Program-made: the position numbers and the translations under genes
Assembly: GCA_937872165.1 (NCBI GenBank)
Contig: CALMOR010000158.1
Coordinates: forward strand, 39,366 to 47,474
DNA length: 8,109 bases
Origin: an uncultured Burkholderiales bacterium
GTDB taxonomy: Bacteria; Pseudomonadota; Gammaproteobacteria; Burkholderiales; Burkholderiaceae_D
Direction: 5' to 3'
Notes under the pieces: model-generated
Told to the model about the DNA's origin: nothing
Database searches by the model: none
The model's input: the letters and a program-made list of their open reading frames with translations, nothing else
Shown: in pieces, positions 7,225 to 8,109 of the stretch
How the letters are laid out: the number at the start of each line of letters is the position of its first letter
How positions within the stretch are numbered: the stretch's first letter is position 1

Positions 7225-7753
7225 CGGACGGTACCCTCCTCTTGACGACGCACTGGTGTTGTCTAGGCTCCCGACGCGATCTCGTTCGGAATTCCATGAG
7301 CCTCGCATCCGAGGCGACGCAGACATTCTACGCAGCACGCATCGCGCTTCACTCGTCGGCGCGAACACTTTTTTCCGGTTGCACGGGCTCTTTCGGCATT
7401 CTCGGATCCCGCGTGCTTCGGGAATCGTTGCGATCGAACGCGACGATATCCTGAATCATTGGCCGCAATCGCACGAACCCGCGCGCCTCATCGGATCCTT
7501 GATCGGCAATGGGCCGGGTCTTCCATCTGCTGTGAAAGGCACAGGACGGCCGGTATCTTCCGGGTCCAGCGCCGGCGATAGGCGACGAATGGCGGCTTGC
7601 GGTCGCCGCGTGCGCGACGCCGCGCCGTCTTTCGTTTCTCGATTCGTGGTTTCGATCTGTCGGCCAACCGGCTCGCTGATACCGTCGACCGGAGTCGCCG
7701 CCTGTCGGCGCCGAAGCCCCCAAAGCGTTCGTCGCGAGGCGCTATTGCGACGA
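7225..7753. other. Spacer between tRNA-Cys and tRNA-Leu, no gene recognised
   Basis: This stretch has the GC-rich host composition. The longest openings on either strand give Arg-rich translations with no motif and no convincing start site, and some run straight across the tRNA genes. An imperfect 9-bp hairpin (7424-7447) is the clearest structure. A TAGAAT -10-like hexamer on the minus strand (7325-7330) lies about 100 nt before tRNA-Leu but has no credible -35 partner. No terminator is visible on the minus strand, so tRNA-Cys transcripts could reach tRNA-Leu. Confidence 0.55.
7424..7447. other. Short inverted repeat in the tRNA spacer
   Basis: ATCGTTGCG (7424-7432) and CGCGACGAT (7439-7447) pair over nine positions, one of them a wobble, around the six-base loop ATCGAA. 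No T-run follows on either strand. It may be an RNA processing structure or simple chance. Confidence 0.3.
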
Positions 7754-7827
7754 TGGAGGCGGGGGTCGGAATCGAACCGGCCTAGACGGATTTGCAATCC
7801 GCTGCATAACCTCTCTGCCACCCCGCC
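7754..7827 (-). tRNA. tRNA-Cys(GCA)
   Basis: The gene is 74 nt with CCA encoded. The acceptor stem GGCGGGG pairs with CCCCGCC, with discriminator U73 as is usual for tRNA-Cys. The anticodon loop TTGCAAA (7791-7797) holds GCA, flanked by GCGGA and TCCGT. The T-arm is GGCCGG-TTCGATT-CCGACC-like with the standard TTCGA core. It is the middle gene of the Gly-Cys-Leu cluster. A terminator lies between it and tRNA-Gly, so it depends either on readthrough or on a promoter I could not identify in 7828-7908. Confidence 0.96.
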
Positions 7828-7858
7828 CTGCAGACGCGTCCATTGCGGACCGCGCATC

Positions 7859-7878
7859 GGCGGATCGGGCGATCCGCC
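7859..7878. other. 8-bp hairpin between tRNA-Gly and tRNA-Cys
   Basis: GGCGGATC (7859-7866) pairs perfectly with GATCCGCC (7871-7878) around GGGC. It sits 31 bp upstream of the tRNA-Cys 5' end and has no T-tract. It may be a leader or processing structure for the Cys precursor; the role is not shown. Confidence 0.4.
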
Positions 7879-7908
7879 ACGGCATCGGACGCATCTTCGA
7901 TCCACCAC

Positions 7909-7939
7909 AAACGAAAAGGGAAGCCGCGCTGGCTTCCCT
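7909..7939 (-). terminator. Rho-independent terminator after tRNA-Gly
   Basis: On the minus strand AGGGAAGCC and GGCTTCCCT form a perfect 9-bp stem (7917-7939) with a five-base loop, followed by TTTTCGTTT. It begins 22 nt past the CCA end of tRNA-Gly. It should end at least part of the tRNA-Gly transcripts before tRNA-Cys. Confidence 0.85.
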
Positions 7940-7961
7940 GTCTGGCCGTGCTGCCGTCGAA

Positions 7962-8037
<76 letters not shown>

Positions 8038-8055
8038 GTGCAATGCAAGCGCTAA

Positions 8056-8083
8056 ATTATAGCGGCCGGCCGACGACTGTCAA
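8056..8083 (-). promoter_or_regulatory. Consensus sigma70 promoter of the tRNA-Gly gene
   Basis: On the minus strand a perfect -35 TTGACA (8078-8083) and a perfect -10 TATAAT (8056-8061) are 16 bp apart. Transcription would begin near 8049, about 12 nt before the mature 5' end of tRNA-Gly (8037). Such a strong promoter fits a stable-RNA gene. Confidence 0.88.
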
Positions 8084-8109
8084 CCGACGGCGCGACCGCG
8101 AACACGCGA

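Overview
The window comes from a high-GC member of the Pseudomonadota, probably a beta- or gammaproteobacterium. The reasons are a GC-rich DnaE2-type polymerase, and a minus-strand tRNA cluster Gly(GCC)-Cys(GCA)-Leu(UAA) in the same order as the glyW-cysT-leuZ cluster of enterobacteria. The species cannot be named from the sequence.

Layout from left to right. Positions 1-658 are very GC-rich and hold no gene I recognise; a 13-bp hairpin lies just before the next gene. Positions 659-4048 (+) encode a full-length error-prone DNA polymerase DnaE2 (ImuC). Its last ~97 codons have base usage quite unlike the rest of the gene. From about 3752 to 6892 the DNA is A/T-richer than both flanks. Besides the dnaE2 3' end it carries two minus-strand genes that look like one operon: a TPR-like/HD-GYP protein (4929-6869, probable cyclic-di-GMP phosphodiesterase), then a LuxR-type regulator (4082-4873), convergent with dnaE2. 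High GC returns at the tRNA-Leu gene.

Positions 6893-8037 (-) hold the three tRNA genes, preceded by a near-perfect sigma70 promoter (8056-8083). The tRNA-Leu(UAA) gene is interrupted in its anticodon by a 245-nt insert. The insert has the conserved core of a small tRNA-type (IC3-like) group I self-splicing intron and contains no protein gene. A rho-independent terminator sits between tRNA-Gly and tRNA-Cys, and an unexplained 529-bp spacer separates tRNA-Cys from tRNA-Leu.

The most notable points are the group I intron in tRNA-Leu, the HD-GYP gene starting 24 nt past the tRNA CCA end with its own Shine-Dalgarno and no terminator between, and the composition break inside dnaE2. Together they suggest foreign DNA lodged between a tRNA gene and the 3' end of dnaE2. 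No integrase or attachment-site duplication is visible in the window.
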